Source: Burkholderiaceae bacterium (GTDB lineage: Bacteria; Pseudomonadota; Gammaproteobacteria; Burkholderiales; Burkholderiaceae_E). Taken from it: a DNA stretch of 61,211 nucleotides. Under the pieces are notes generated by a model. It saw only the letters and a program-made list of their open reading frames with translations. It did not search any database and was not told the origin of the DNA. The DNA is taken from the NCBI GenBank assembly GCA_021166725.1, contig JAJPES010000012.1, forward strand, positions 78,635 through 139,845. Direction: 5' to 3'. The first letter of the stretch is position 1; each line of letters opens with the position of its first letter. Shown piece after piece: positions 48,469 through 56,969 of this stretch. A program made the translations under genes and the position numbers.

Positions 48469-48608
48469 CCTGTGCTCCTCGAAGTGTTGCGTAGCGTCCA
48501 ATCGCGTCGCGGCGCGGGCCCTCCCGCGCCGAAGCCGCAACGCTACCATCGGCCGGGCGTACGGCTTGCGGCATCGTCCGCGATTTCGATGAACAGGGAG
48601 TGCCGGAC

Positions 48609-49199
48609 ATGGCGATCCGTCTCGAAGAAATGCACCCGACCCTCGTCCACCTGCCGATTGCGCTGCTGCCCTTCGCGGTCGCCGCCGATTTTCTCGGCGC
48701 CGTGCGCGACGACGACGCGCTGCGCGCGGTCGGCCGCACCGCCATTCGGGCCGCCGCGGCCGGCGCAGTCCTGGCCGCCGGCACCGGACTCATCGCCGCC
48801 GAGGAGGTCAACGAAGGCGACGCACGCGACATGCTGATGACGCACCGGAACCTGAACGCCGCGGTTACCGCGACGGCGTTGGGGATGGCGTCGTGGCGCG
48901 CGCGCACCGAGCGCCCGGGCGCGCTGTACCTGGCGAGCGGGCTGGCGGCGGTCGGTTTGCTCGGCTACACCGCCTATCTGGGCGGGAAGATGGTGTACGG
49001 CCACGGCGTGGCGGTGAAACCGGCCGGAGGCATCTACCGCCCGGGCGCACCGACGATGCGCGCGAGCCAGCTCGGCGCCTTCGTCGCCACTGCGCTCGTC
49101 GACCTCTTCCACGGCGTGCGCCACATGGTGAGCGAGATCTCGAACGGCAAGATCGTTCCGTGGCTCACGAACTCGCGCCGGCTCAGCCTTCCAGAGTGA
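48609..49199 (+). CDS. DUF2231-domain membrane protein
   Basis: A 196-residue membrane protein with four hydrophobic helices and the DUF2231 opening HPTLVHLPIALLPFAVAAD. Conserved histidines in HPTLVHLP, in a TH dipeptide and in YGHGVAV suggest heme or metal binding, as proposed for this family. AGGGAG lies 10 bases before the ATG at 48609; a GTG at 48600 is too close to it. Its 3' end overlaps the convergent dodecin gene by 17 bases. Confidence 0.8.
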   Translation: MAIRLEEMHPTLVHLPIALLPFAVAADFLGAVRDDDALRAVGRTAIRAAAAGAVLAAGTGLIAAEEVNEGDARDMLMTHRNLNAAVTATALGMASWRARTERPGALYLASGLAAVGLLGYTAYLGGKMVYGHGVAVKPAGGIYRPGAPTMRASQLGAFVATALVDLFHGVRHMVSEISNGKIVPWLTNSRRLSLPE

Positions 49200-49392
49200 A
49201 GCCGACGTCGATCGTCACCTGGAAGTGCGAGACCTCGCCATCGACGACGTGACCGCGCGTCTCGACCACGCGGAACCACTGGATGTTTCGCACCGTCTCG
49301 TTCGCCTTGGCGATCGCCTTGCGAATCGCGTCGTCGGTGCCCGTCTCCGACGAGCCGGTGAGCTGTATGTGCTTGTAGACGTGTTCGGTCAT
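49183..49392 (-). CDS. Dodecin
   Basis: A 69-residue dodecin: HVYKHIQLTGSSETG, then a helix (DDAIRKAIAKANETVRNI), then WFRVVETRG and HFQVTIDVGF strands. Dodecins assemble into hollow dodecamers that store flavin; the Trp that stacks with flavin is present in IQWFRV. The presence of ribA and wrbA elsewhere in the window fits active flavin use. Confidence 0.92.
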   Translation of the reverse strand: MTEHVYKHIQLTGSSETGTDDAIRKAIAKANETVRNIQWFRVVETRGHVVDGEVSHFQVTIDVGFTLEG

Positions 49393-49478
49393 GGCTTCGC
49401 CCTCGGGTTGACCGGACTCATGATGCCTGCGGAACCGAAAGCCGAGAATCACGGATTGTCTTTTCCAGGAGAAGCGCA

Positions 49479-50621
49479 GTGCCCTCACTAGCCGACGACT
49501 TCCCCGAACTGCTCCAGCCGCGCGAAGGTCCGTGCCTGTCGCTGTACCAGGCTACGCATCGCAGGCACCCCGACAACCAGCAGGATCCGATCCGTTTCAG
49601 GAACGGCGTAAAGACGCTCGACGAGTCGCTGCGACGGCAGTATCCGAACCGTGAGACGCGTACGCTGCTCGAGCCGTTCCACGCGCTGGCGGAGAACGAG
49701 GCTTTCTGGAATCGGGCGCTCGACGGGCTGGCCGTGCTGGCGGCGCCGGGCTTCTTTCGCGCCTATCGGCTGCAGCGCAGCGTGCCCGAACGCGCGATCG
49801 TCGCCGATTCGTTCCACTTGAAGCCGCTGCTGCGCATGCTGCAGTCGGCCGATCGCTATCGCATCCTCGGGCTGAGCCGCAGCGAGGCGAAGCTCTACGA
49901 AGGCAACCGCGATTCGCTCGACGAGGTCGAATGGATGGCCGGTGTTCCGCGCACGCCGGCCGATGTTTCGGGCGACGAGCGCGACGTCGAGCGCGCCACG
50001 CGGCACTACGGCTCGCCGGCCGCCGGCAAGGTCACGCGCCACGGCACCGACGTCAAGCAGGACGCCGTCGATCGCGAAACCGAACGCTTCTTTCGCGCGG
50101 TGGATCGCGGCGTGCTTGCCGAGCACGGCGGCCACGACGCGTCGCCGCTGCTGCTCGCGGCGCTGCCCGAGAACCACCATCTGTTCCGGCGCGTGAGCCG
50201 CAACCCGTCGCTGGCGGCTGCGGCGCTGTACTCGCACCCCGATTCGATGCCGATCGAATCGCTGCGCGCGCGCGCCTGGGAACTGGTGCAGCCCTACTAC
50301 CTCGAGCGGCTGGACGGACTGGTCGGCGCCTTCGAGGCGGCGCGCGCGCGCCACCTCGCGTCGAGCGATCTCGCCGACATCGGCAACGCGGTCGTCGCCG
50401 GGCGCGTTGCGACGCTGCTGATCGACGCGGACCGCGTCGTTCCCGGCACCTTCGATGCGCAGACCGGCGCCGTGCGCTTCGACGATCTGGCGCACCCCGG
50501 CATCGACGACCTGCTCGACGACCTTGCGGAGGCGGTGCTTCGGCAAGGAGGCGAAGTGGTCGTCGTGCCGTCCGAGCGAATGCCGGTGCCGAGCGGAGCG
50601 GCGGCCACGTATCGCTATTGA
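49479..50621 (+). CDS. baeRF-family (bacterial eRF1-like) protein
   Basis: A 380-residue cytosolic protein resembling the bacterial archaeo-eukaryotic release factor families (probably baeRF7 or baeRF3). It opens with PCLSLYQATHRRHPD and has a middle region with VERATRHYGSPAAGKVTRHG. The C-terminal domain contains GRVATLLIDADRVVPG and DDLLDDLAEAVLRQGGEVVVVP, like the third domain of eRF1/Pelota. These families are predicted to act in ribosome rescue or stress, without direct proof. The start is GTG 49479 after AGGAGA. Confidence 0.7.
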   Translation: MPSLADDFPELLQPREGPCLSLYQATHRRHPDNQQDPIRFRNGVKTLDESLRRQYPNRETRTLLEPFHALAENEAFWNRALDGLAVLAAPGFFRAYRLQRSVPERAIVADSFHLKPLLRMLQSADRYRILGLSRSEAKLYEGNRDSLDEVEWMAGVPRTPADVSGDERDVERATRHYGSPAAGKVTRHGTDVKQDAVDRETERFFRAVDRGVLAEHGGHDASPLLLAALPENHHLFRRVSRNPSLAAAALYSHPDSMPIESLRARAWELVQPYYLERLDGLVGAFEAARARHLASSDLADIGNAVVAGRVATLLIDADRVVPGTFDAQTGAVRFDDLAHPGIDDLLDDLAEAVLRQGGEVVVVPSERMPVPSGAAATYRY

Positions 50622-50626
50622 AGCGG

Positions 50627-52588
50627 CTACTGAAGCGCCGGCGCGAGCCGAGGCTGCTGCGCAGGCGCGCGGCCGCGCAGCAGTCGCATCGCGTTCAGGA
50701 TCACGACCAGCACCGAACCCTGGTGCACGAGCATGCCGCCGGCCATGTCCACGTGGCCCGCGAGCACGCCGGCGAGCAACGCCGCCACGGTGAGCAGCGC
50801 TATCGCCAGGTTCTGCCGGATCACGCGCACCGTGGCGCGCGAGATGCGCAACGCCTCCGGAATGCGCTCGAGCTGATCGGTCATCAGCGCGATGTCGGCC
50901 GTCTCCAGCGCGATGTCGCTGCCGGCGGCGCCCATCGCGATGCCGACGTCGGCTATCGCGAGCGCCGGGGCATCGTTGATGCCGTCGCCCACCATCGCCA
51001 CCACCTCGCCGCGCGCCTGCGCCGCCTCGATCCAGCGCAGCTTGTCTTCGGGCAGCAGCGACGCGTGCACTTCGTTCACGCCGACCACGCCGGCGACCCT
51101 CGCTGCCGTGCGCGGGTTGTCGCCGGTGAGCATGGCCACGCGCTCGACGCCGATGCAGCCGAGTTCCGCGACGACGGCTGCTGCCTCCGAGCGCGGCAGG
51201 TCGGAGACGGCGACGATGCCGACGACGGCCCCGTCGAGCGCGACCGTCATCGCCGTCTTGCCTTCGTCCTGCAGCAACGCGAGGGCATTGCGGGCCGGTT
51301 CGTCGAGCGCGATCGCGCGCTTCTCGAGCAGTTTCGGCGTGCCGACGTCGATTTCGTGGCCGCCCCACCAGGCGCGGATGCCGTGGCCCGGGATCGCCTC
51401 GCCGCGCTCGGGTTGCGGCACTCGCCCACCCAGCCGTGCCGCCGCGCCGTCGAGCACGGCGCGCGCGAGCGGATGCGCGGAGCCGGATTCGGCGATCGCC
51501 GCCCAGCGCAGCACCTCGTCGTCGGACGTGCCCGCCGCCAGGCTTACGATGTCGGTGAGCACCGGCTTTCCACGCGTCAGCGTGCCCGTCTTGTCGAGTG
51601 CGAGCGTGCGCACGCGGCCGATCGTCTCCAGGTGCTCGCCGCCCTTGATCAGGATGCCGCGTCGTGCCGCGCGTCCGATGCCGGCGACGATCGCCACCGG
51701 CGTCGCGATGACCATCGCGCCGGGGCAGCCGATGACCAGCAGCGTGAGCGCGAGCGCCACGTCGCCGGTGAGGAGTCCTGCAACGACGGCGAGCACGATG
51801 ATCGACGGCGTGTACCAGCCGGCGAAGCGCTCGATCGTCTGCTGCACCGGCGCCTTGGCTTCCTGCGCTTGCTCGACGCGGTGGACGATGCGCGCAAGCG
51901 TGGTGTCGCTGCCGACGCCCGTGGCCTCGACGCGCAGCATGCCGTCGGCCGATACCGTTCCGGCGTAGACGCCGTCGCCGGCTTTCTTCTCGACCGGCAC
52001 CGACTCGCCGGTGATCGCGCTCTCGTCGATCGTCGAGCGGCCGTCGCGCACGATGCCGTCGACCGGCACGCGGTCGCCGGGGCGCACGAGAACGGTCTCG
52101 CCCAGTCGTACCTCGGCCGGATCGATCGCGACCGTCGCGCCGTCGCGTACGACGAGTGCGCTCACCGGCGCCAGCTCGAGCAGCCCCGACAGCGCGTCGC
52201 GCGTGCGATCGAGCGTGCGCGCTTCGAGCCACGCACCGAAGACGAAGAGGAAGGTGACGGCGGCCGCTTCCCACGCTTCGCCGATCACGAGCGCACCCAC
52301 CGCGGCGATCGTCACCAGCAGGTCGATCGTGAACTGTCGGCGCAGCAGTCCGTCGAAGGCGCGACGAGCGATGTCGGCGCCGGCGACGATTGCCGCGGCG
52401 GCGAGCAGCGCCTGCTGTGCGGCGGCGAGAGACGGGATCCGTCCGGCGAGGAGTCCGGCGACGAGCAGTACGGCGGAGCCGGCGAGCACCGCGCTGCGTC
52501 GTCCGGCCGGCGTACGCAGCCGCTGCCACCGGCGGGCGGCGGCGCCGGTCGCCCGCGGCAGCGGTGCCGAGGCTGCGACTCCCGTCAC
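50627..52588 (-). CDS. P1B-type heavy-metal-transporting ATPase
   Basis: A 653-residue metal-pumping ATPase in the inner membrane. Motifs are intact: TGES (193-196), DKTGT with phosphorylated Asp (332-336), the HP pair His372-Pro373 in SAHPLA, and GDGINDAP (534-541). The helix-six metal motif is CPG (288-290) rather than the usual CPC, SPC or CPH, so the ion is hard to predict. There is no N-terminal HMA domain; a separate HMA protein is encoded just upstream, and the GTG start overlaps its stop. A longer upstream frame has no family resemblance. Confidence 0.88.
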   Translation of the reverse strand: MTGVAASAPLPRATGAAARRWQRLRTPAGRRSAVLAGSAVLLVAGLLAGRIPSLAAAQQALLAAAAIVAGADIARRAFDGLLRRQFTIDLLVTIAAVGALVIGEAWEAAAVTFLFVFGAWLEARTLDRTRDALSGLLELAPVSALVVRDGATVAIDPAEVRLGETVLVRPGDRVPVDGIVRDGRSTIDESAITGESVPVEKKAGDGVYAGTVSADGMLRVEATGVGSDTTLARIVHRVEQAQEAKAPVQQTIERFAGWYTPSIIVLAVVAGLLTGDVALALTLLVIGCPGAMVIATPVAIVAGIGRAARRGILIKGGEHLETIGRVRTLALDKTGTLTRGKPVLTDIVSLAAGTSDDEVLRWAAIAESGSAHPLARAVLDGAAARLGGRVPQPERGEAIPGHGIRAWWGGHEIDVGTPKLLEKRAIALDEPARNALALLQDEGKTAMTVALDGAVVGIVAVSDLPRSEAAAVVAELGCIGVERVAMLTGDNPRTAARVAGVVGVNEVHASLLPEDKLRWIEAAQARGEVVAMVGDGINDAPALAIADVGIAMGAAGSDIALETADIALMTDQLERIPEALRISRATVRVIRQNLAIALLTVAALLAGVLAGHVDMAGGMLVHQGSVLVVILNAMRLLRGRAPAQQPRLAPALQ

Positions 52589-52809
52589 AGCGGCGACACC
52601 TGCGCGGTGTAGCCGACGCGTGCGATCGCGTCGACGAGACGCGAAGTTTCGGCGCGTTGCGGGTCGTGCTCGACTTCGATGCGACCGCTGGCGAAGTGCA
52701 CCTTCGCTTCGGCGACGCCGTCGATCTCGCGCAGTGCGCGCTCGATCTTCGCGACGCACGACGGGCAGTTCAGCTCGCGGCTGCGCAGGATGGTCTTGCG
52801 GGTGCTCAT
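52585..52809 (-). CDS. Heavy-metal-associated (HMA) domain protein
   Basis: A 74-residue ferredoxin-like metal chaperone. The metal ligands are in LNCPSCVAKIE (CxxC), with the usual VHFASGRIEVEHDP and VDAIARVGYTAQV strands. It takes the place of the cytosolic HMA domain missing from the ATPase encoded downstream, with which it overlaps (GTGA). Copper or a related soft metal is likely by family; zinc cannot be excluded. Confidence 0.9.
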   Translation of the reverse strand: MSTRKTILRSRELNCPSCVAKIERALREIDGVAEAKVHFASGRIEVEHDPQRAETSRLVDAIARVGYTAQVSPL

Positions 52810-52924
52810 TGTTCGTTCTCCGAAAGAGTGCCCGGACGGGCGGATTCGGAGATACGGTAGGCCGGGCGCGGCGTTCGATGAATGACGCAGCGCAATCTAC
52901 TGCGCTTGCGGCGCGCCGCCAGGC

Positions 52925-53755
52925 TCAGCCGTGCGCGACCTTTTTCAGGCTCGCGCGGTCGCGCACCGACACCCATTGGCGACCGCTGTCGATCCACCCG
53001 CGGCGGCGGAAGTCGCTGAGCACGCGGCTCACCGTCTCGACGGTCGCGCCGGTCATGTCGGCGAGATCCTGTCGCGACAGCGTCGCGTCGATGAGGATTT
53101 CGTCGTCGTGGCCGTCGCCGCTGTTGCCGACGCCGCGGTGGTCGTCGCTATCGACGCACGGACGAATGGTGCCGAGCCGGTCGGCGAGCGCGAGCAGCGT
53201 GGCCGCCACGCGCCGCGGAACCGGGTAGGTGCTCAGCTGTTCGATCGTCGCCTGCGCCTCGCGCAGCCGGGCGGCCACCAGCGCCAGCGCTGCGTTGGCC
53301 ACCGACGGAAAGCGCACGACCAGCGCGTGGAACGATTCGGCGCCCGTCGACAGCACGCAGCAGTCGGTGTGGGCGACGGCGTCGTCGCGATAGACCGCGT
53401 CGCCCAGTTCGAGCAGGCTGCCGAAGTGTTCCTGCGGACCGAGCAGCGCGAGCAGCACGTCCTGTCCATCGGGCGTCGGACGGGCGATCTTCACCTGCCC
53501 GGCGACGACGATCGACAGCCGCTCCGCCGGGTCTCCGGCGCGATGGATCGTCTCGCCCACGGTGAAGTTGCGCTGGTCGAAGCGCTCCGCGACTTCATCG
53601 AGTTGGCCGTCGCCGAGTGCCGAGAAGAACGGCGTCGCGCCGAGGAGGCGGCGCTTCTCCAGCGCCGTGCACCGATGCGGCTCGACGCGCACCGGTGCAA
53701 CCGGCGAGTGCCGGCGCGCGCCGCCCGCTGCCGACGCTCGCCGACGAGTGGCCAT
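52925..53755 (-). CDS. Crp/Fnr-family transcriptional regulator
   Basis: A 276-residue regulator: a cNMP-binding-like beta barrel (FSALGDGQLDEVAERFDQRN, then VVAGQVKIARPTPDGQDVL) and a C-terminal winged helix (LSRQDLADMTGATVETVSRVL). The cysteine set of FNR is absent (only one Cys near the N-terminus), so it is not an obvious oxygen sensor of the FNR type. An insertion of about 20 residues (DSDDHRGVGNSGDGHDDEIL) precedes the HTH. The start overlaps the boxD stop (TGATG on the minus strand), so it may be made from the boxD message. Confidence 0.87.
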   Translation of the reverse strand: MATRRRASAAGGARRHSPVAPVRVEPHRCTALEKRRLLGATPFFSALGDGQLDEVAERFDQRNFTVGETIHRAGDPAERLSIVVAGQVKIARPTPDGQDVLLALLGPQEHFGSLLELGDAVYRDDAVAHTDCCVLSTGAESFHALVVRFPSVANAALALVAARLREAQATIEQLSTYPVPRRVAATLLALADRLGTIRPCVDSDDHRGVGNSGDGHDDEILIDATLSRQDLADMTGATVETVSRVLSDFRRRGWIDSGRQWVSVRDRASLKKVAHG

Positions 53756-55329
53756 CAGGCGTCCGGAAACGCGCCGGCCTTGCCGAGGATCGATTCGACG
53801 AGCGACTGCGGCCCCTGCACCGCGCTGCGCTGGTGGTAGAACGCGAGCGCGCGCAAGCCACCGAGTTCCTCGCCGCCGCCGGCCCGACCCGGTCCGCCGT
53901 GCAGCGACATCGGCATCACGTTGCCGTGGCCGGTGTGCGTCTTCGCGACCGCGGGCGTCACGACGTGCACGCGGCCGTGTGCGTGTGCGATCTCCATCGT
54001 CGCCCGTTCGGCGAATTCCTCGTCGGCGGTGAACACCGACGCGACCAGCGAGCCGGAGCCGCGGCGTGCGAGCGCAAAAGCGTGCGCGGCGTCCCGATAC
54101 GGAACCACGGTGGCCACCGGGCCGAATACCTCGACGTCGTGCACCAGGCTCGACGCGTCGGCGTCGTCGACGGCGAACAGGTGCGGCATCGCGAAGGCGC
54201 CGACTGCCGCGTCGGCGTCGACGAGCGTCGATTCGTCGCCGGCATACACGCGCTTCGCCGCGCCGGCGAGCGTCGCGATGCCTTCGCGCACGGCGTTCGC
54301 CTGCGCGCGGCTCGCCAGAGATCCCATCCGCACGTTCTCGTTGCGCGGATTGCCCACCTTCACGCCGGCGAGCGCCGCGGCGATCGCGTCGGTCGCTTCG
54401 CGCGCATGCGCCTGCGGCACGAGCACTCGCCGAATCGCGGTGCACTTCTGGCCGGCCTTGATCGTCATCTCGCGCACCACCTCGCGCACCGCCGATGCGA
54501 AGGAATCGGTGCCCGGCGTTGCGTCGGGCCCGAGCAGCGCACTGTTCAGGCTGTCGGTTTCCGAGTTCATCCGCACGCCGTGGCGCAGCACGGCCGCGTG
54601 TTCGCGGATCGCGCGCGCCGTGTCGGCCGAACCCGTGAACGACAGCAGATCGAAGGGCTGCAGCGCATCGAGCAACCCGTCGCTCGAGCCGCAGATCACC
54701 GACAGTGCGCCGTCGGGCAGCACGCCGGCCGCCACGACGTCGGCGACCATCCGCTGCGTGAGCCAGGCGGTGGCGCTGGCCGGCTTGACGACCACCGGCA
54801 CGCCCGACAGCAACGCCGGTGCAGCCTTCTCCCACAGTCCCCAGGCCGGGAAGTTGAACGCATTGATGCACAGGACAAGGCCACGCTGGGAAGTGAGCAC
54901 ATGCCCGCTCTGAAAGCTGCCGTCCTTGCCCAGTCGTGCAGCGGCGCCGTCGGCCAGCCAGCGAGCGTCGCCGAGCTTCGCGCCCCAGCGTGCGTACTGG
55001 CCGAGCGTGAAGATCGCGCCGTCGATGTCGACCGCGGAATCGTTGCGCGTCGTGCCCGAGTTCTGCAGCGCGATGTCGAAATACGCGTCGCGCTGGCCCT
55101 GCAGCGTTTCGGCGATGCGAGCCAGGAGTGCCGCGCGCTCTGCGTAGGTGAGCGCTCGCAACGCTGCTCCGCCATGCTGACGCGCGTGGTCGAAGCCGGC
55201 CGGCAGGTCCAGACCGGCCGACGAGATGCGTGCGAGCTCGCTGCCGAGCACCGGATCGAACAGCGGCGTGCCGGCGCCGGAACCGGTCTGCCAGCGTCCG
55301 CCGAGATGATTTTCGAGCAATTGGGTCAT
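53755..55329 (-). CDS. boxD: 3,4-dehydroadipyl-CoA semialdehyde dehydrogenase
   Basis: A 524-residue aldehyde dehydrogenase that oxidises the ring-cleavage product of the box pathway to 3,4-dehydroadipyl-CoA. It has the PaaZ/BoxD-type N-terminus LLENHLGGRWQTGSGAGTPL, the catalytic Cys in AGQKCTAIRR, and CINAFNFPAWGLWEKAAPAL. It is divergent from boxR, the standard arrangement. A GGAAAGG stretch precedes ATG 55329; an earlier ATG at 55362 would lie at the expected transcription start. Confidence 0.9.
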   Translation of the reverse strand: MTQLLENHLGGRWQTGSGAGTPLFDPVLGSELARISSAGLDLPAGFDHARQHGGAALRALTYAERAALLARIAETLQGQRDAYFDIALQNSGTTRNDSAVDIDGAIFTLGQYARWGAKLGDARWLADGAAARLGKDGSFQSGHVLTSQRGLVLCINAFNFPAWGLWEKAAPALLSGVPVVVKPASATAWLTQRMVADVVAAGVLPDGALSVICGSSDGLLDALQPFDLLSFTGSADTARAIREHAAVLRHGVRMNSETDSLNSALLGPDATPGTDSFASAVREVVREMTIKAGQKCTAIRRVLVPQAHAREATDAIAAALAGVKVGNPRNENVRMGSLASRAQANAVREGIATLAGAAKRVYAGDESTLVDADAAVGAFAMPHLFAVDDADASSLVHDVEVFGPVATVVPYRDAAHAFALARRGSGSLVASVFTADEEFAERATMEIAHAHGRVHVVTPAVAKTHTGHGNVMPMSLHGGPGRAGGGEELGGLRALAFYHQRSAVQGPQSLVESILGKAGAFPDA

Positions 55330-55364
55330 GGCCTTTCCGGATGGGGCATTCACCGAGGGCATGA

Positions 55365-55412
55365 ACGATAGTGCTTTTCTTCGGCGAGCGTCAAGCACTA
55401 GAATGCATGTCG
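55365..55412 (-). promoter_or_regulatory. boxD promoter and shared box operator
   Basis: On the minus strand, TTGACG (55394-55389) and TATCGT (55370-55365), 18 bases apart, fit a promoter for boxD. Just upstream and overlapping is a 23-bp sequence (55412-55390) with ATGCATTC and AGTGCTTGAC, found again with one mismatch upstream of boxC. On the plus strand TAGAAT (55399-55404) inside the same block fits the -10 of boxR. TAGTGCTT (55369-55376) and AAGCACTA (55393-55400) are inverted repeats. BoxR binding here is inferred. Confidence 0.6.
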
Positions 55413-55436
55413 AACCGAGCTGCCCATTTCCATCGC

Positions 55437-56417
55437 ATGAGCTCCTCCGCCGATTTCCAGCCTTCCGCGTCGTCGGTCGGCAGCAGCAGCCCCGACACCA
55501 ACGGAGCGCCCGTCGCTTCGCCCGGCAATGGACTGGGCGAGCCTGCCGTCGCCGCTGCGACCGTGCTGCCGGCGCTCGCCGAACGCGTTCGCACGCTGCG
55601 CGCGCGGCGCGGGCTGACGCGCAAGGCCCTGGCGGCGGCCGCCGGCATCTCGGAGCGTCATCTGGCCAACCTCGAGTACGGCAACGGCAATGCGTCGATC
55701 CTGATCCTCCACCAACTCGCCGCAGCGTTGCATTGTGCGCTGGCCGAGCTGGTCGGCGACGTGACGACCGACTCGTCGGAGTGGCTGCTGATCCGCGAGC
55801 TGCTCGAGAACCGCTCGGAAGCCGATCTGCGCCGTGCGCGACTGAAGCTCTCGGAGCTGTTCGACAACGCCACCGGTGACGAGCGCCTGCGCCGCAGCCA
55901 CATCGCACTGGTGGGACTGCGCGGCGCCGGCAAGTCGACGCTCGGCCGCATGCTTGCCGACGATCTCGGTTTTCCGTTCGTCGAACTCGGCCGCGAGATC
56001 GAGAAGCTCGCCGGCTGCGGCATTCCGCAGATCCATTCGCTGTATGGCGCGAACGCGTACCGGCGCTACGAGCGGCGCGCCGTCGAGGAAGTGATCCAGA
56101 TCTTTCCCGAGGTCGTCATGGCCACTCCGGGCGGATTGGTCTCCGACAGCGCCACCTTCAATCTCGTGCTCGCGCACTGCTATACGGTCTGGTTGCAGGC
56201 CGACCCCGAGGACCACATGCGCCGCGTGCGCGAGCAGGGCGATCTGCGTCCGATGTCGGGCGCCGGTGCGATGGAAGACCTGCGCCGCATCCTGGCCGGA
56301 CGCGCGTCGTTCTACGCGAAGGCCGATCTCACGTATCGGACGAGCGGCAAGACGCTCGAGCAATGTTTTGCCGGACTGCGCACGCAGGTGCGCGCCGCGA
56401 TCGCGGAAGCAGGCTGA
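55437..56417 (+). CDS. boxR: BoxR, Xre-type regulator with a shikimate-kinase-like domain
   Basis: A 326-residue repressor of the box genes. The N-terminal Xre HTH (about residues 46-105) includes RRGLTRKALAAAAGISERHL. The C-terminal domain is shikimate-kinase-like with Walker A LRGAGKSTL (about 161-169), and is thought to sense benzoyl-CoA. The first about 40 residues are disordered. ATG 55437 is used because earlier in-frame ATGs (55371, 55407) lie in or before the operator. Confidence 0.93.
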   Translation: MSSSADFQPSASSVGSSSPDTNGAPVASPGNGLGEPAVAAATVLPALAERVRTLRARRGLTRKALAAAAGISERHLANLEYGNGNASILILHQLAAALHCALAELVGDVTTDSSEWLLIRELLENRSEADLRRARLKLSELFDNATGDERLRRSHIALVGLRGAGKSTLGRMLADDLGFPFVELGREIEKLAGCGIPQIHSLYGANAYRRYERRAVEEVIQIFPEVVMATPGGLVSDSATFNLVLAHCYTVWLQADPEDHMRRVREQGDLRPMSGAGAMEDLRRILAGRASFYAKADLTYRTSGKTLEQCFAGLRTQVRAAIAEAG

Positions 56418-56834
56418 CGGCGGTCGGCGGCGCGGTGCCGCCGCCACCTCGGGCAGGCCCCTGAAAGGCATCGCGCCCGGAATGCGCGAAATACGCGCAT
56501 TCGTTCGGACACCGTCGAAGGCGCGGCGAGAAATGCGCGGCGAACGAACGCCATCGCGCACGGCGATCGAAGGACCGGCTCGACTGTGCGCAAGGTGCGC
56601 GTTTCGGGGCGCGACGAGTCCAGGCACGTGCCGGCCTCGGCGCTGGGCGCATCTGCCCCAGCTCGCGCGCCCTTTCCCCGTTGCCGGGGGCGGGCTATCG
56701 CCAGTCTTCCCCCCTGCAGGCTCATTCTGGCGGGACAGGGGCGGCGCAGCGCCGCGGAGGCTTCCGCCGGCAGCTTGCCAATGCACGTCGGCTTCCACGG
56801 CCACCCCGCCGCCCCTCTTGATTCGCATTAACCC
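56418..56834. other. Intergenic region between boxR and the boxC promoter
   Basis: About 420 bases without a supported gene. A GC-rich stem (GGCGGC at 56426-56431 with GCCGCC at 56437-56442) stands just after the boxR stop but has no T-tract. The rest has no clear motif, apart from a GGGGGCGGGC stretch and a GGCGGCGCAGCGCCGC palindrome. Open frames here look like chance. Confidence 0.5.
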
Positions 56835-56888
56835 CGACATGCATTCGAGTGCTTGACAGCGGAACTCTAATGCACCATGATGCATGAA
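56835..56888 (+). promoter_or_regulatory. boxC promoter with box operator
   Basis: The 23-bp box sequence (56835-56857) ends in TTGAC, which is also the start of a -35 box TTGACA (56853-56858). CATGAT (56876-56881) follows after 17 bases and fits a -10. A palindrome ATGCA-N6-TGCAT (56870-56885) spans that -10. A regulator bound at either element would block or recruit polymerase. The boxD/boxR intergene holds the same 23-mer, inverted. Confidence 0.65.
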
Positions 56889-56969
56889 CTCGCTGCTGAC
56901 ACGCACTATATTGCATTAGCCCTTGCCGAGGCGCCGTGCCAGGCAGGGAGTCCAGAGGAGCCTTTTCGA

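Noticed and set aside
49488..52529. Long frame antisense to the baeRF-like gene and overlapping the P1B ATPase in another frame
   Set aside because: Arg-rich shadow translation; both real genes have intact motifs.
56877..56969. Upstream ATG of boxC as translation start
   Set aside because: It falls in the likely -10 box, while the ATG at 56970 has a good AGAGGAG site at normal spacing.
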